The notes: generated from the letters alone by a model not told the origin. 64,000 nt of DNA from Streptomyces sp. NBC_00344 (GCF_036088315.1 NZ_CP107996.1:5353501-5417500); one strand, 5' to 3'; counted from the stretch's first letter, positions 1 to 9,519 are shown. A program made the numbers and translations.

Positions 1-43
1 ACCCCGACGACCCTCCGACGATCACGACGTAAGCTCGACAACC

Positions 44-346
44 ATGACCGAGACAGCCCCGTCCGTACAGGCCGAACTGGACCGCCTCCGGGAGTCCATC
101 GACAACATCGACGCCGCCGTCGTCCATATGCTCGCCGAGCGCTTCAAATGCACCCAGCAGGTCGGCCACCTCAAGGCCCAGCACCAGCTGCCCCCCGCCG
201 ACCCGGCCCGCGAAGCCCGCCAGATCGCCCGGCTGCGCAGCCTCGCCGAGAGCGCCAGACTGGACCCGGCGTTCGCCGAGAAACTGCTCAACTTCATCGT
301 CGCGGAAGTCATCAGGCACCACGAGCGCATCGCCGAGGCGCACTGA
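44..346 (+). CDS. chorismate mutase (AroQ type)
   Basis: A 100-residue all-alpha protein of the AroQ chorismate mutase fold, which converts chorismate to prephenate for phenylalanine and tyrosine synthesis. The N-terminal helix carries LDRLRESIDNIDAAVVHML (about residues 12-30), followed by RFKCTQQVGHLKAQ, the usual arrangement of catalytic Arg and Lys residues; a C-terminal helix ends in RHHERIAEAH. Length fits single-domain monofunctional enzymes. There is no ribosome binding site before the ATG. A -10-like TAAGCT lies at 30-35, 8 nt upstream, so leaderless initiation is possible. The next gene starts 19 nt downstream and is probably co-transcribed. Family assignment is strong; the physiological role is inferred. 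Confidence 0.9.
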   Translation: MTETAPSVQAELDRLRESIDNIDAAVVHMLAERFKCTQQVGHLKAQHQLPPADPAREARQIARLRSLAESARLDPAFAEKLLNFIVAEVIRHHERIAEAH

Positions 347-365
347 GCCCCCGCCCGCCGGGCCG

Positions 366-1196
366 ATGACCGACCACACGACCACCCACACCCTGGCCAT
401 CGGCGACGCCACCGTCGTCAAGCGATTCCGCTCCTGGGACCGGGGCGAGCCCGAGCGCGAATGGCGGGCGCTCGGCCTGCTCGCGCGGTACGCACCCGGC
501 CTGGCACCCCGGCCACTGGCCCGGACCGCGGTGCCCCCCTCCCTCACCATGGAACGCATCCCCGGCGCCCCACTGCGCGGCAGCACCGTCGGCCCGGCCC
601 CGGCCACCGCCCTCGCCGCGGCCCTCCACCGCCTCCACGAAGCTGTCCCGCGCACCGAGATCGACGCCCTGCCACCACGCCTCTGGAGCCCGGCCGACAT
701 CCTCGCGGCAGTACGCGGCCAGTGCGCCGCACTGGCCGCCACCCCCGGACCGCCCACCGACCCCGAGCCGTACGCCGCGGCACTCACCGCCGGCACCGCC
801 TGGATCTCCGCACCCCGGCTGGACACCCTGGCTGCCGCCCCGCCCACGGCCCCCGTCCTCGGCTCCGCCGACGGCAACCTCGCCAACTGCCTGTGGGACG
901 GCACCCGCATCCGCCTCGTCGACTTCGAGAGCTCGGGCAGGGGCGACCGGATCCAGGAACTCGCCGAGATCACCGAACACGTTTCGGCCTGGTCCGACAG
1001 CGACCTCGACACCGACGCGCTCATCGGGTGTTTCACCCTCACCCGAACCGACACCTCACGGCTGCGCGACCTCCGCAGACTGACCGCCCTCATGTGGCTC
1101 TGCATGCTCACCCACGACAGCCGAACCCCCCACCCGCGCAACCCCCCGGGAACAACCGGACGACAGGCGCGGCGGTTGCTGGACCTGCTCGGATGA
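366..1196 (+). CDS. aminoglycoside phosphotransferase-fold protein
   Basis: 276 residues related to the APH/choline-kinase fold. The C-terminal half holds the recognisable core: VLGSADGNLANCLWDG (Brenner-like loop with D and N) followed by IRLVDFESSGRGDRIQELAE, matching the Asp that binds Mg-ATP in the family. The N-terminal lobe is short, with VVKRF as the likely ATP-binding Lys. The usual HxD of the catalytic loop appears as SAD, so activity on small-molecule alcohols is not certain. It follows the chorismate mutase by 19 nt on the same strand. Substrate is unknown; an antibiotic-resistance role should not be assumed from the family name. Confidence 0.75.
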   Translation: MTDHTTTHTLAIGDATVVKRFRSWDRGEPEREWRALGLLARYAPGLAPRPLARTAVPPSLTMERIPGAPLRGSTVGPAPATALAAALHRLHEAVPRTEIDALPPRLWSPADILAAVRGQCAALAATPGPPTDPEPYAAALTAGTAWISAPRLDTLAAAPPTAPVLGSADGNLANCLWDGTRIRLVDFESSGRGDRIQELAEITEHVSAWSDSDLDTDALIGCFTLTRTDTSRLRDLRRLTALMWLCMLTHDSRTPHPRNPPGTTGRQARRLLDLLG

Positions 1197-1261
1197 ACAG
1201 CGCGTACACCGGAACCCGGGACCCCGTGCGCGGTGTCACCGGTGTACGGCACGATGGGTTC

Positions 1262-3754
1262 ATGTCCGTACTGACGCGCGACGAAGCGCAGAACCGAGCC
1301 CAGTTCCTCGATGTCCAGCGGTACACGATCGACCTCGATCTGACCCGGGGGGATGAACTCTTCGACTCCCGCACCGCCATTCACTTCACCGCGCACGCGG
1401 CCGGGGACACCTTCGTCGAGCTCAAGCCCGCTGAACTGCGTTCCATCACGCTCGACGGACAGCCCCTCGACCCCGAAGCGCTGACCGGCAACCGGTTCCC
1501 CCTCACCGGGCTCACCGAGGGCGCCCACGAACTCCAGGTCGACACCGCCATGCGCTACTCCCGCACCGGCGAAGGAATGCACCGTTTCACCGACCCCACG
1601 GACGGCGAAACCTACCTCTACACCCAGCTGTTCATGGAAGACGTCCAGCGGGTCTTCGCCGCATTCGACCAGCCCGACCTCAAAGCCGTCTTCGAACTCG
1701 GCGTCACCGCCCCCGAGGGCTGGAGGGTCCTCGCCAACGGCATCACCGAACACACCGGGGACGGCCACTGGCACGCCGCGCCCACCCCCCTCATCTCCAC
1801 CTACCTCGTCGCCGTCGCCGCAGGCCCCTGGCACTCCGTGACCACCGAACACGCCGGGCTGCCCTTCGGTATCCACTGCCGCCGCTCCCTGGCGCCCTAC
1901 CTGGAAGCCGACGCCGAGGAGATCCTCGAGATCACCCGCGCCTGCTACGACCGCTACCACCAGAAGTTCGACGAGCCCTACCCCTTCGACTCCTACGACC
2001 AGGCCTTCGTCCCCGAATTCAACGCCGGCGCCATGGAGAACCCGGGCCTGGTCACCTTCCGCGACGAGTTCATCTTCCGCTCGGCCGTCACCGACACCGA
2101 ACGGCAGACCCGCGGCATGGTCATCGCCCACGAGATGGCCCACATGTGGTTCGGCGACCTCGTCACCCTCCAGTGGTGGGACGACATCTGGCTCAACGAG
2201 TCCTTCGCCGAATACATGGGCTACCAGACCCTCGCCGAAGCCACCCGCTTCACCGACACCTGGGTCGACTTCGCCATCGCCCGCAAAGCCTGGGGATACG
2301 ACGCCGACCAGCGCCCCTCCACCCACCCCGTCGCCCCCGATCCCGCCGCCGTCCCCGACACCGCGTCCGCGATGCTCAACTTCGACGGCATCTCCTACGC
2401 CAAGGGCGCATCCGCACTCCGCCAGCTCGTCGCCTGGCTCGGCGAGAAGGACTTCCTGGCCGGCATCAACATCCACTTCGCACGCCACCGCTTCGGCAAC
2501 GCCACCCTCGCCGACTTCATCAACAACCTCGCATCCGCAACCGACCGGGACGTCCACGGCTGGGCGGAACAGTGGCTGGCCACCACGGGCGTCGACACCC
2601 TCACCCCCAGGATCACCCAGACCGCCGGCTCCTGGTCGCTCACCGTCGACCGCGAAGGCAGCCGCCCCCACCGCATCACTGTCGGTGCCTACGACCTCGA
2701 CCCCGTCGACCCGGCCCTCCTCGTACGCCGCGACCGCTTCGAAGTGGACGTCCCCGCCGGTGAAACCGCCACCACCCGCCCCGGCCGCCGCCCCGACCTG
2801 CTCCTCCTCAACGACGGCGACCTGACCTACGCCAAGGTCCGCCTGGACAGCGTGTCCCGGGACACCACGGAACGCGCGCTCTCCGGCATCCCCGACCCAC
2901 TGACCCGCTCCGTCATCTGGAACGCGGCCCGCGACATGGTCCGCGACGGTGAACTGCCGCCCATCACCTACCTGGAAACCGCGGCCGCCCACCTCCCGCA
3001 CGAATCCGACCTGGCCATCGTCCAGGGCGTACTGGCCTTCGCCTCCACCCACATCGCCGACCGCTACCTCCCCGCCGGCGAACGCCCCGCCGCACTCGCC
3101 ACCATCGGCACGATCTGCCGCGCACTCATCCGCCGCACCGAGGACGGCCACAACCCAGGACTCCGGCTCATCGCCGTACGCCACTTCATCGACGCAGCCA
3201 CCCAACCCGACGCCATCCAGGCGTGGCTCGCCGACGACAGCGTCCCCGGCGGCCCCGAACTCGACCCCGAACTGCGCTGGCGCATCCTCCAGCGCCTGGC
3301 CGTCCTCGGCGCCACCGACGAGAAGACGATCGCCGCCGAACTGGACCGCGACCTCAGCGCCTCCGGCCAGGAAGGCGCCGCCCGCTGCCGGGCCGCACTG
3401 CCGAACCCGGAAGCCAAAGCGGCGGCCTGGCACCAGCTCTTCGCCTCCGACGACCTCTCCAACTACCTCTTCAGCGCCACCGCGCAAGGCTTCTGGCAGC
3501 CGGAACAGACCGACCTCGTCGAGCAGTACACCAAGCGGTACTACGACGACGCGGCCGCCCTCGCCGACCGACGCGGACCGGCCATCGCCGAAGCCGCCGG
3601 ACGCTACGCATTCCCGGCCCACGACATCACAGCCGACGCACTCGAGCGCGGCGAACGCTGCCTGCGGCAGGCAGAACTGCTCCCCGCCCTGCGCCGCAAA
3701 CTCGCCGACCAGCTCGACGACCTGCGACGCGCCCTGGAAGTCCGCACCGGCTGA
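1262..3754 (+). CDS. pepN: aminopeptidase N (M1 family)
   Basis: Zinc aminopeptidase that removes N-terminal residues from peptides in the cytoplasm. 830 residues from ATG 1262. The GAMEN exopeptidase motif is at residues 256-260 and the HExxH zinc site (HEMAH) at 290-294, with the third zinc ligand in NESFAEY (E313). The C-terminal third is the helical ERAP1-like domain. The reading frame stays open upstream to 461, but that stretch runs inside the preceding gene and is a shadow. There is no ribosome binding site. A weak -10-like CACGAT at 1250-1255 leaves 6 nt to the ATG, so this may be leaderless. Length and motifs are typical for Streptomyces PepN. Confidence 0.96.
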   Translation: MSVLTRDEAQNRAQFLDVQRYTIDLDLTRGDELFDSRTAIHFTAHAAGDTFVELKPAELRSITLDGQPLDPEALTGNRFPLTGLTEGAHELQVDTAMRYSRTGEGMHRFTDPTDGETYLYTQLFMEDVQRVFAAFDQPDLKAVFELGVTAPEGWRVLANGITEHTGDGHWHAAPTPLISTYLVAVAAGPWHSVTTEHAGLPFGIHCRRSLAPYLEADAEEILEITRACYDRYHQKFDEPYPFDSYDQAFVPEFNAGAMENPGLVTFRDEFIFRSAVTDTERQTRGMVIAHEMAHMWFGDLVTLQWWDDIWLNESFAEYMGYQTLAEATRFTDTWVDFAIARKAWGYDADQRPSTHPVAPDPAAVPDTASAMLNFDGISYAKGASALRQLVAWLGEKDFLAGINIHFARHRFGNATLADFINNLASATDRDVHGWAEQWLATTGVDTLTPRITQTAGSWSLTVDREGSRPHRITVGAYDLDPVDPALLVRRDRFEVDVPAGETATTRPGRRPDLLLLNDGDLTYAKVRLDSVSRDTTERALSGIPDPLTRSVIWNAARDMVRDGELPPITYLETAAAHLPHESDLAIVQGVLAFASTHIADRYLPAGERPAALATIGTICRALIRRTEDGHNPGLRLIAVRHFIDAATQPDAIQAWLADDSVPGGPELDPELRWRILQRLAVLGATDEKTIAAELDRDLSASGQEGAARCRAALPNPEAKAAAWHQLFASDDLSNYLFSATAQGFWQPEQTDLVEQYTKRYYDDAAALADRRGPAIAEAAGRYAFPAHDITADALERGERCLRQAELLPALRRKLADQLDDLRRALEVRTG

Positions 3755-3815
3755 CCTCCATAGCACCGCACCCCGCACCAACCATCCCCATGCAGAAGTC
3801 AGTACCACTTTCGGG

Positions 3816-3828
3816 TTGACATCGATGT
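3816..3828. promoter_or_regulatory. -35-like box with short palindrome before decarboxylase
   Basis: TTGACA at 3816-3821 overlaps the perfect 10-bp palindrome ACATCGATGT (3819-3828), 73 nt before the decarboxylase start. I do not find a good -10 at the normal distance, and there is no recognisable iron box as would be expected for DmdR1-controlled siderophore genes. Offered only as the one structured element in this gap. Confidence 0.25.
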
Positions 3829-3900
3829 GCTCCCCGGGCGCGCCGCCTGTTCCGCGTACAGGCTGGCGTCACAGCCCAACGCGCACCGAAGGACACCTGC

Positions 3901-5268
3901 ATGAGTACGCCGCCACCCCTCGCCGGAGGGGTCGCAGGCCCCACCACCCTGCGGCCCCTCATCGGTACGGTTCTCGACGCCCTGCGGGACGGAGCCGCCG
4001 AACGGGGCGGCCCCCTCCCCGCCGGAGGACCGCACGCAGTCGCGGTAAGAGTACGAACCGCCGCCGAACCCGTACTCCCCGACACCGGCACCGGCGCCGA
4101 CGAAGCACTCCGCACCCTCGTCCACATCGTCGCCGAAGGCGCCGCGGACCCAGCCGACCCCCGCTGCGCCGCCCACCTGCACTGCCCGCCGCTCGCCCTC
4201 GCCACCGCGGCCGACCTCGCCGCTTCGGCGCTGAACCCTTCCATGGACTCCTGGGACCAGGCCCCGGCCGCCTCCGAACTCGAAACGCTCGTCACCCGGG
4301 CACTGGCCGCCGAGATCTACCCCGCTGGCGACGCACTCATCACCACCGGCGGCACCGAGTCCAACCAGCTCGCCGTACTGCTCGCCCGGGAACGCCACGG
4401 CAACCTCCAGCTCGTCTGCGGCGCCAACGCCCACCACTCGCTGCACCGCGCCGCCTGGCTGCTCGGCCTCCCCGCACCGGTCACCGTCCCCGCCCCCACC
4501 GGGACCATCGACACCGCCGCACTCGACGAGACACTCACCGGACTGCACGGTCCTGTCCTCGTCGCAGCCACCGCCGGCACCACGGACACCGGACTCATCG
4601 ACCCGCTCCCCGAGGTCGCCGACCTCTGCGCACACCACCACGCCGAACTCCACATCGACGCCTCCTACGGCGGACCGCTCCTCTTCAGCAACACCCACCG
4701 CAGCAAACTCACCGGCCTCGCCCGCGCCCACTCCGTAACCCTCGACCTGCACAAACTCGGCTGGCAACCCGTCGCCGCCGGCCTCCTCGCCGTCCCCTCA
4801 CCCGCGGTGCTCGACACCCTCACCCACCGGGCCGACTACCTCAACGCCGACGACGACACCGAAGCCGGCCTCCCCGACCTCCTCGGACGCTCCCTGCGCA
4901 CCACCCGGCGCCCCGACGTACTCAAGATCGCCGTCACCCTCCGCGCCCTCGGACGCACCGGCCTCGCCGGCCTCATCGACCGCACCTGCGCCATCGCACA
5001 GGAATTCGCCGACCTCGTCGAAACACACCCCGGCCTCGAACTCCACCAGCACCCCACCATCTCCACCGTGCTGCTGCGCCCCATCGGAGCCGACGACGAA
5101 ACCGTCGCTGCCATCCGCCGCACTCTGCTCACCGAAGGCCACGCCGTACTGGGCCGGGCCCGCGCCGACGGCCGCCTCTGGCTCAAAGCCACCCTCCTCA
5201 ACCCCCATGCCACCACCGGTGACCTCGAGGCCATCCTCAAACTCCTGGAAGGCAGTACGCCCCGATGA
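3901..5268 (+). CDS. PLP-dependent group II decarboxylase, siderophore-type
   Basis: 455 residues of the group II pyridoxal-phosphate decarboxylase family (DesA, diaminobutyrate and aromatic amino acid decarboxylases). The core is clear: GGTESNQLAVLLARE (cofactor phosphate binding), HIDASYGGPLL (Asp contacting the pyridine ring) and LDLHKLGW with the Schiff-base lysine at K285. The first 100 residues are divergent and Ala-rich. Its stop overlaps the next start by 4 nt (ATGA), so the two are translationally coupled. In desferrioxamine clusters a lysine decarboxylase sits beside an amine N-hydroxylase, so lysine or ornithine is the likely substrate. No acyltransferase or NIS synthetase follows here, and the product is unknown. 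Confidence 0.85.
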   Translation: MSTPPPLAGGVAGPTTLRPLIGTVLDALRDGAAERGGPLPAGGPHAVAVRVRTAAEPVLPDTGTGADEALRTLVHIVAEGAADPADPRCAAHLHCPPLALATAADLAASALNPSMDSWDQAPAASELETLVTRALAAEIYPAGDALITTGGTESNQLAVLLARERHGNLQLVCGANAHHSLHRAAWLLGLPAPVTVPAPTGTIDTAALDETLTGLHGPVLVAATAGTTDTGLIDPLPEVADLCAHHHAELHIDASYGGPLLFSNTHRSKLTGLARAHSVTLDLHKLGWQPVAAGLLAVPSPAVLDTLTHRADYLNADDDTEAGLPDLLGRSLRTTRRPDVLKIAVTLRALGRTGLAGLIDRTCAIAQEFADLVETHPGLELHQHPTISTVLLRPIGADDETVAAIRRTLLTEGHAVLGRARADGRLWLKATLLNPHATTGDLEAILKLLEGSTPR

Positions 5269-6668
5269 CCGACCAGCAGCCCCCCGAACACCCACCGCAC
5301 GACCTGGTGGGGGTCGGCATCGGGCCGTTCAACCTCTCCCTCGCCGCCCTTGCCCACCCCCTCACCGCACTCTCCACCGCCTTCTACGACCAAGGCACGG
5401 CCTTCCGCTGGCACCCCGGCCTGCTCATCGAAGACGCAACGCTCCAAGTCCCCTTCCTGGCCGACCTGGTCACACTCGCCGCGCCGGCCAGCCCCTGGTC
5501 GTTCCTCAGCTACCTCAAAGAACGCGAACGGCTCTTCCCCTTCTACTTCGCCGAGCGCTTCCACATCCGGCGCACCGAATACGACGCCTACTGCCGCTGG
5601 GTCAGCGAGAACCTGCCAGGACTCCACTTCGGCCACCAGATCGACGCCATCCGCTGGAACCCCGAACGCGCACTGTTCGAAATCGACTTCACCCAACTCG
5701 ACGCCGCAGGCACAGCAGAAGCCCTGGGCCGCACCTACAGCCGCAACGTGGCCCTCGGCATCGGCACCGAGCCCCACATCCCCGAAGCACTCAAACCCCT
5801 CGCCGAAGCCCACTCCGTCCCCGTCGTCCACTCCGCCCACTACCTAGAGAACCGGGAACGGCTCATCGCCGCCGAACACATCACCGTCATCGGCTCAGGA
5901 CAGTCCGGCGCCGAGATCTTCCTCGACCTGCTGCGCGCCCGCCCCCCGGGCCGCGAAAAAATCAGCTGGCTCGCCCGCACCGAGGCCTTCGCCCCCATGG
6001 AGTACTCCAAACTCGGTCTGGAGCACTTCACCCCGGACTACACCCGCTACTTCCACCAACTGCCCGAAACAGCACGCGACGCCCTCGGACCCCAGCAGTG
6101 GCAACTCCACAAAGGCATCGACACGGAGACCATCGCCGCCATCCACGAGGAGCTCTACCGACGCACCCAGCACGGCGGCTGGCCCGACGCCGTCCTCACC
6201 CCCGGAGTGACCGTCCGCACCGCCGGCCGCGTCGCCACCACCCGGGTCGAACTCCACCTGGAACACGTCCGGCAAGGCACCCGCACCCGCCTCACCACAG
6301 ACGCCGTCGTCCTCGCCACCGGCTACCGGGAACGCCCCATCGACGCCCTGCTCGCCGGCCTCGACCCGTACATGCGACGCGACGCATCCGAACGCCCGCG
6401 CATCGACGACCGGTACCGGCTCGTCCTCGACCCCTCCGTCACCGGATCAGTCCACGTACAGAACGCCGAACGCCACACCCACGGTGTCGGCGCCCCCGAC
6501 CTCGGACTCGCCGCCTGGCGCAGCGCCACCATCCTGAACTCGATCACGGGGACCAACCCCTACCCACTGCCCCGCCGAACCGCCTTCACCAGCTTCGGCC
6601 TCGACCGCGAACGAGCCCTGCCGCCACAGAACCACCACGACATGGTCCCCCTGGCCGAGCACACCTGA
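5265..6668 (+). CDS. FAD-dependent lysine/ornithine-type N-monooxygenase
   Basis: 467 residues of the IucD/SidA/DesB flavin N-hydroxylase family, which hydroxylates the terminal amine of lysine, ornithine or the diamines made from them. Visible motifs: GVGIGPFNLSLAAL (FAD dinucleotide fold, near residue 13), LQVPFLADLVTLAAPASPWS (family signature), VIGSGQSGAEIFLDLL (NADPH fold, about 208) and VVLATGYRERP (the ATGY motif near the C terminus). It overlaps the upstream decarboxylase by 4 nt. The pair would produce an N-hydroxylated diamine, the monomer of hydroxamate siderophores, if a separate acyltransferase and synthetase exist elsewhere. Which step acts first cannot be told from sequence. 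Confidence 0.88.
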   Translation: MTDQQPPEHPPHDLVGVGIGPFNLSLAALAHPLTALSTAFYDQGTAFRWHPGLLIEDATLQVPFLADLVTLAAPASPWSFLSYLKERERLFPFYFAERFHIRRTEYDAYCRWVSENLPGLHFGHQIDAIRWNPERALFEIDFTQLDAAGTAEALGRTYSRNVALGIGTEPHIPEALKPLAEAHSVPVVHSAHYLENRERLIAAEHITVIGSGQSGAEIFLDLLRARPPGREKISWLARTEAFAPMEYSKLGLEHFTPDYTRYFHQLPETARDALGPQQWQLHKGIDTETIAAIHEELYRRTQHGGWPDAVLTPGVTVRTAGRVATTRVELHLEHVRQGTRTRLTTDAVVLATGYRERPIDALLAGLDPYMRRDASERPRIDDRYRLVLDPSVTGSVHVQNAERHTHGVGAPDLGLAAWRSATILNSITGTNPYPLPRRTAFTSFGLDRERALPPQNHHDMVPLAEHT

Positions 6669-6675
6669 ACGCACA

Positions 6676-6712
6676 GGGGTCCGGCTCAGCAGCACACCCC
6701 GAACCGGACCCC
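6676..6712. terminator. hairpin between convergent genes
   Basis: Perfect 9-bp arms GGGGTCCGG (6676-6684) and CCGGACCCC (6704-6712) with a 19-nt loop, 8 nt after the monooxygenase stop and 15 nt from the end of the convergent 5'-nucleotidase gene. There is no U-tract, as is common in Streptomyces. Probably serves both genes. Confidence 0.6.
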
Positions 6713-6727
6713 CGCCACCACAACCGC

Positions 6728-8533
6728 CTAGAAGACCGGCGTACCACCACGCGTCAGCTTCCAGTCCACCGAGGCGAACTCCGCCGGATCCACCTCACCC
6801 TTCGCCTGAAGCCAGGCGATGATCGTGTTCCGGATCTCGTCCGAATTCGCCCACAGCTGCTTCGCCGCCGCCACATGCGGGAAGTTGCCGCCCCCGCTCG
6901 CCCGGTAGTTGTTCACCGCCAGCACGAACTGCGCCGCCGGATCGATCGCCTTGCCCGCGAAGAACAGATTCACGATCCGCGAACCCGGAGCAGCCGCGAT
7001 GTCGATCTCATACGTCAGACCCGAAACCGCGTCGTAGTTGTAGTCGGGCGTACCGTCGGCGTTCGTCAGCTTCGACGTGTCCACCGGACCACCAGCCGCC
7101 GTCTGCACGTAATACCGGGCCGAGAACTCCAGATACTCCCTGATCTGAGCCCCGGTCAGCAGCCGCGCCTCGAGGGTGTTCTCGAACGGATACAGCCCCG
7201 CCGCATCCTTGATCGTCACATTCCCCGCAGGAATCTGCGCCGTACGCGAGAAACACGACGCCTGCGACAGCACCGGCAGCGCCGCGTACGCGCCACCCGC
7301 CAGCGCCGCCCGCACCGTGTCCGTCTGCACCGTATTGATCAGGTCGATGATCGGCTCGTCCTTCCACGGCGCATCCGCCGTGGTCATCGCGGCCTTCGAC
7401 GTCCCGATCACCTGATTGACATACGCCACAACCTTCTTGTGCTCATCCGTCAGCAGCCCGGTGATCCTCGGATCCTCCACCGCCGTATTGGAGTTGAGCA
7501 CTCGCGAACCGGCGTTCTCGACCGTCCAGCGGCCCTTCTCCCACACCAGATCGAAATCGAAGACCGTCAGCCGCTCACCCCACAGCAGCGGCTCCGAAAG
7601 CACCACCTGCCGGCCGGTCTCCTTGTTCGTCACCAGGCGCTCAGGGATCTCCACATGAGCATGACCCACCAGAATCGCGTCGATCCCCGGCACCTGCTCC
7701 GCCACCAGACCCGCCGCGTTCTCCACATACGGGATCTGGTCCCCGTACGACGACGTGCCGCTCGCACCCGAGTGCGCGGACACGATCACCACATCCGCGC
7801 CCATCGAACGCAGCCGCGGCACGTACTTCGCCGCCTGCTCCTCCAGACCAGGGAACGTCATCTTCCCCTGCACATTCGCCTTGTCCCAGATGGCAATACC
7901 CGGATTCGTCAGACCCAGAATCGCCACCTTCACATCGCGGCCGTTCGGTGTGCGCAACTTCTTGATGACATACGGAGCGAACGCCGGCCGCAGCGTCTTC
8001 GCATCCAGCGCATTCGCACCGAGCAGCGGAAAATCGCACTGCTCCTCGAATTTACGCAGCACTGGAATGCCGTAGTTGAACTCGTGGTTGCCCAGCGCGG
8101 CCGCGTCATAGCCGATCACGTTCATCGCCTGCGCCATGGGGTGCACAGGACCGTGCTTCGCCGTGATGGGGTCGATCTTCGCGTAGTAGTACGCCAGCTG
8201 GGTGCCCTGGATCGTGTCACCCGCATCGATCATCAGCGTGTTGTGGCGGCCCTTCTCGGCACGGATCTCCTCCACCAACGTGGAGATCTTCGCCAGACCG
8301 ACGTCGTTGTGCGCGGCGTCGTCGTACTCCTTGTCCGTGAAGTAGTCCCAGTTGAAGACATGACCATGCAGATCGGTGGTGCCCATCACCGTGAACGAGT
8401 ACCGCTTCGGCGGACGCCCGTGACCCGTCCCGCGGTCATGCGCCTCCGCGGGCACAGCAGCACCCCCCGCGATCGCCACACCGGCGCCAGCGGCGGCCGA
8501 CGTACCCAGGAACGTCCTTCGGTTGAGCGGCAT
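6728..8533 (-). CDS. Tat-exported 5'-nucleotidase / 2',3'-cyclic phosphodiesterase
   Basis: 601 residues, UshA/CpdB-type metallophosphoesterase that strips phosphate from extracellular nucleotides. The N terminus is a twin-arginine signal (NRRTFLGTSAAAGAGVAI), so the enzyme is exported folded. The metallophosphatase domain shows TDLHGH, DAGD, LGNHEFNYG, SAHSGASG and GHAHVEIPE; the C-terminal 5'-nucleotidase domain carries NTVQTDTVRAAL and the nucleobase-stacking region near NADGTPDYNYD. Start chosen at 8533 because GGGAG lies 6 nt upstream and the Tat motif is then at the extreme N terminus; the frame stays open to 8692 without support. Divergent from the SIMPL gene. Confidence 0.92.
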   Translation of the reverse strand: MPLNRRTFLGTSAAAGAGVAIAGGAAVPAEAHDRGTGHGRPPKRYSFTVMGTTDLHGHVFNWDYFTDKEYDDAAHNDVGLAKISTLVEEIRAEKGRHNTLMIDAGDTIQGTQLAYYYAKIDPITAKHGPVHPMAQAMNVIGYDAAALGNHEFNYGIPVLRKFEEQCDFPLLGANALDAKTLRPAFAPYVIKKLRTPNGRDVKVAILGLTNPGIAIWDKANVQGKMTFPGLEEQAAKYVPRLRSMGADVVIVSAHSGASGTSSYGDQIPYVENAAGLVAEQVPGIDAILVGHAHVEIPERLVTNKETGRQVVLSEPLLWGERLTVFDFDLVWEKGRWTVENAGSRVLNSNTAVEDPRITGLLTDEHKKVVAYVNQVIGTSKAAMTTADAPWKDEPIIDLINTVQTDTVRAALAGGAYAALPVLSQASCFSRTAQIPAGNVTIKDAAGLYPFENTLEARLLTGAQIREYLEFSARYYVQTAAGGPVDTSKLTNADGTPDYNYDAVSGLTYEIDIAAAPGSRIVNLFFAGKAIDPAAQFVLAVNNYRASGGGNFPHVAAAKQLWANSDEIRNTIIAWLQAKGEVDPAEFASVDWKLTRGGTPVF

Positions 8534-8660
8534 TTCGTCTCCCTCGTCACGATGCACAACGCGCGTAGATTCTGACCCAGGAGCCACACCACGCAACACC
8601 CCCTGCGCATTTCGATCTGATGACCGGCCGCTGTCGTACCGAAGTGCCAGAGTGGAACCC

Positions 8661-9389
8661 ATGACCGATGAAGCGTCCACACCCCAGCACACCCCAGCGG
8701 CGCCCTACGGCACCCCCGACGTCCCCCGCGTGGCCGTCCGCGGCGAAGCACGCCTCGAAGTCGACCCCGAGATCGCCCGTATCAGCATCACCGTCAGCGC
8801 CCGCGGCAAGGACCGCCGCGCCGCACTCGACGACCTCACCCGCCGCAACGCCCAACTCATCGAGCTCACCAAGACCTACGGCGCCGCCGTCGAAAAGCTC
8901 GAAACCGGCTCCTTCTCCGTCACCCCCGAACCCGCCCAGCACGGCAGAAGCGAACGTATCCGCGCTTACCACGGCCGTGTCCACGTCACCGTCGTACTCA
9001 ACGACTTCACCGCACTCGGTGAACTGGCCACCCGCATCGCGGACCTGGACATGACTCGTGTCTCGGGGCCCTGGTGGTCGCTGCGCAGTGACTCACCCGC
9101 CCACGCGGAAGCCCGCCGCCAAGCGGTCCGGGAGGCCGTCAAACGAGCCCGCGAATACGCGGGCGCACTCGACGCCCGGCTCGCCGCGCTCGTGGAACTC
9201 GCCGACCTCGGCGCGGAGAACGCCGCCGCATCGGCGCCCATGCCGGCCGCACCCGGCGGTTTGCGGTCGCGGGCGGCCTACGGCGGGGCCGAATCCGAAG
9301 CCCCCGCCGCACTCGACCTCGAACCCCAGCTGCAGACCGTTTACGCGCAGGTAAATGCCCGCTTCACCATGACACCGCCGGAACTCTAG
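8661..9389 (+). CDS. SIMPL domain protein
   Basis: 242 residues with the SIMPL (YggE/BP26-like) fold: VAVRGEARLEVDPEIARISI opens the domain and SARGKDRRAALDDL follows, as in the family. There is no signal peptide, so this version is probably cytoplasmic. YggE relatives are linked to oxidative-stress tolerance, but molecular function is unknown. Start at ATG 8661: the longer frame to 8523 overlaps the divergent gene. A -10-like CAGAGT (8648-8653) ends 7 nt before the ATG and there is no ribosome binding site, so translation may be leaderless. The C-terminal 50 residues are Ala/Pro-rich with AAASAPMPAAPGG. Confidence 0.82.
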   Translation: MTDEASTPQHTPAAPYGTPDVPRVAVRGEARLEVDPEIARISITVSARGKDRRAALDDLTRRNAQLIELTKTYGAAVEKLETGSFSVTPEPAQHGRSERIRAYHGRVHVTVVLNDFTALGELATRIADLDMTRVSGPWWSLRSDSPAHAEARRQAVREAVKRAREYAGALDARLAALVELADLGAENAAASAPMPAAPGGLRSRAAYGGAESEAPAALDLEPQLQTVYAQVNARFTMTPPEL

Positions 9390-9507
9390 ACAATTACTTC
9401 CGCTCATCAGAGCGCCCTCATGCACAATTCAACACTTGTCAATAACCTTTCACTCAAAGGATGTTGAGCAGTCATGTGCAACCAATTATCTACCCGTCGG
9501 TAAGGTT

Positions 9508-9513
9508 TAGGCT
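9508..9513 (+). promoter_or_regulatory. -10 box for leaderless pyk transcript
   Basis: TAGGCT at 9508-9513 followed by 6 nt and then the ATG of pyruvate kinase at 9520. This spacing places the transcription start on the A of the start codon. No ribosome binding site is present. The 130 nt upstream are unusually AT-rich for this chromosome. A second possible promoter, TTGAGC (9464) with an imperfect -10 near 9487, cannot be excluded. Confidence 0.55.
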
Positions 9514-9519
9514 CGAATC

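Noticed and set aside
461..1261. N-terminal extension of PepN
   Set aside because: The frame is open but overlaps the phosphotransferase gene in another frame and encodes an Arg/Pro-rich run typical of GC-rich shadow frames; the PepN fold begins at 1262.
5207..8575. 1122-codon plus-strand frame
   Set aside because: Arg/Pro/His-rich shadow of the monooxygenase (offset frame) and antisense of the 5'-nucleotidase; no domain, no ribosome binding site.
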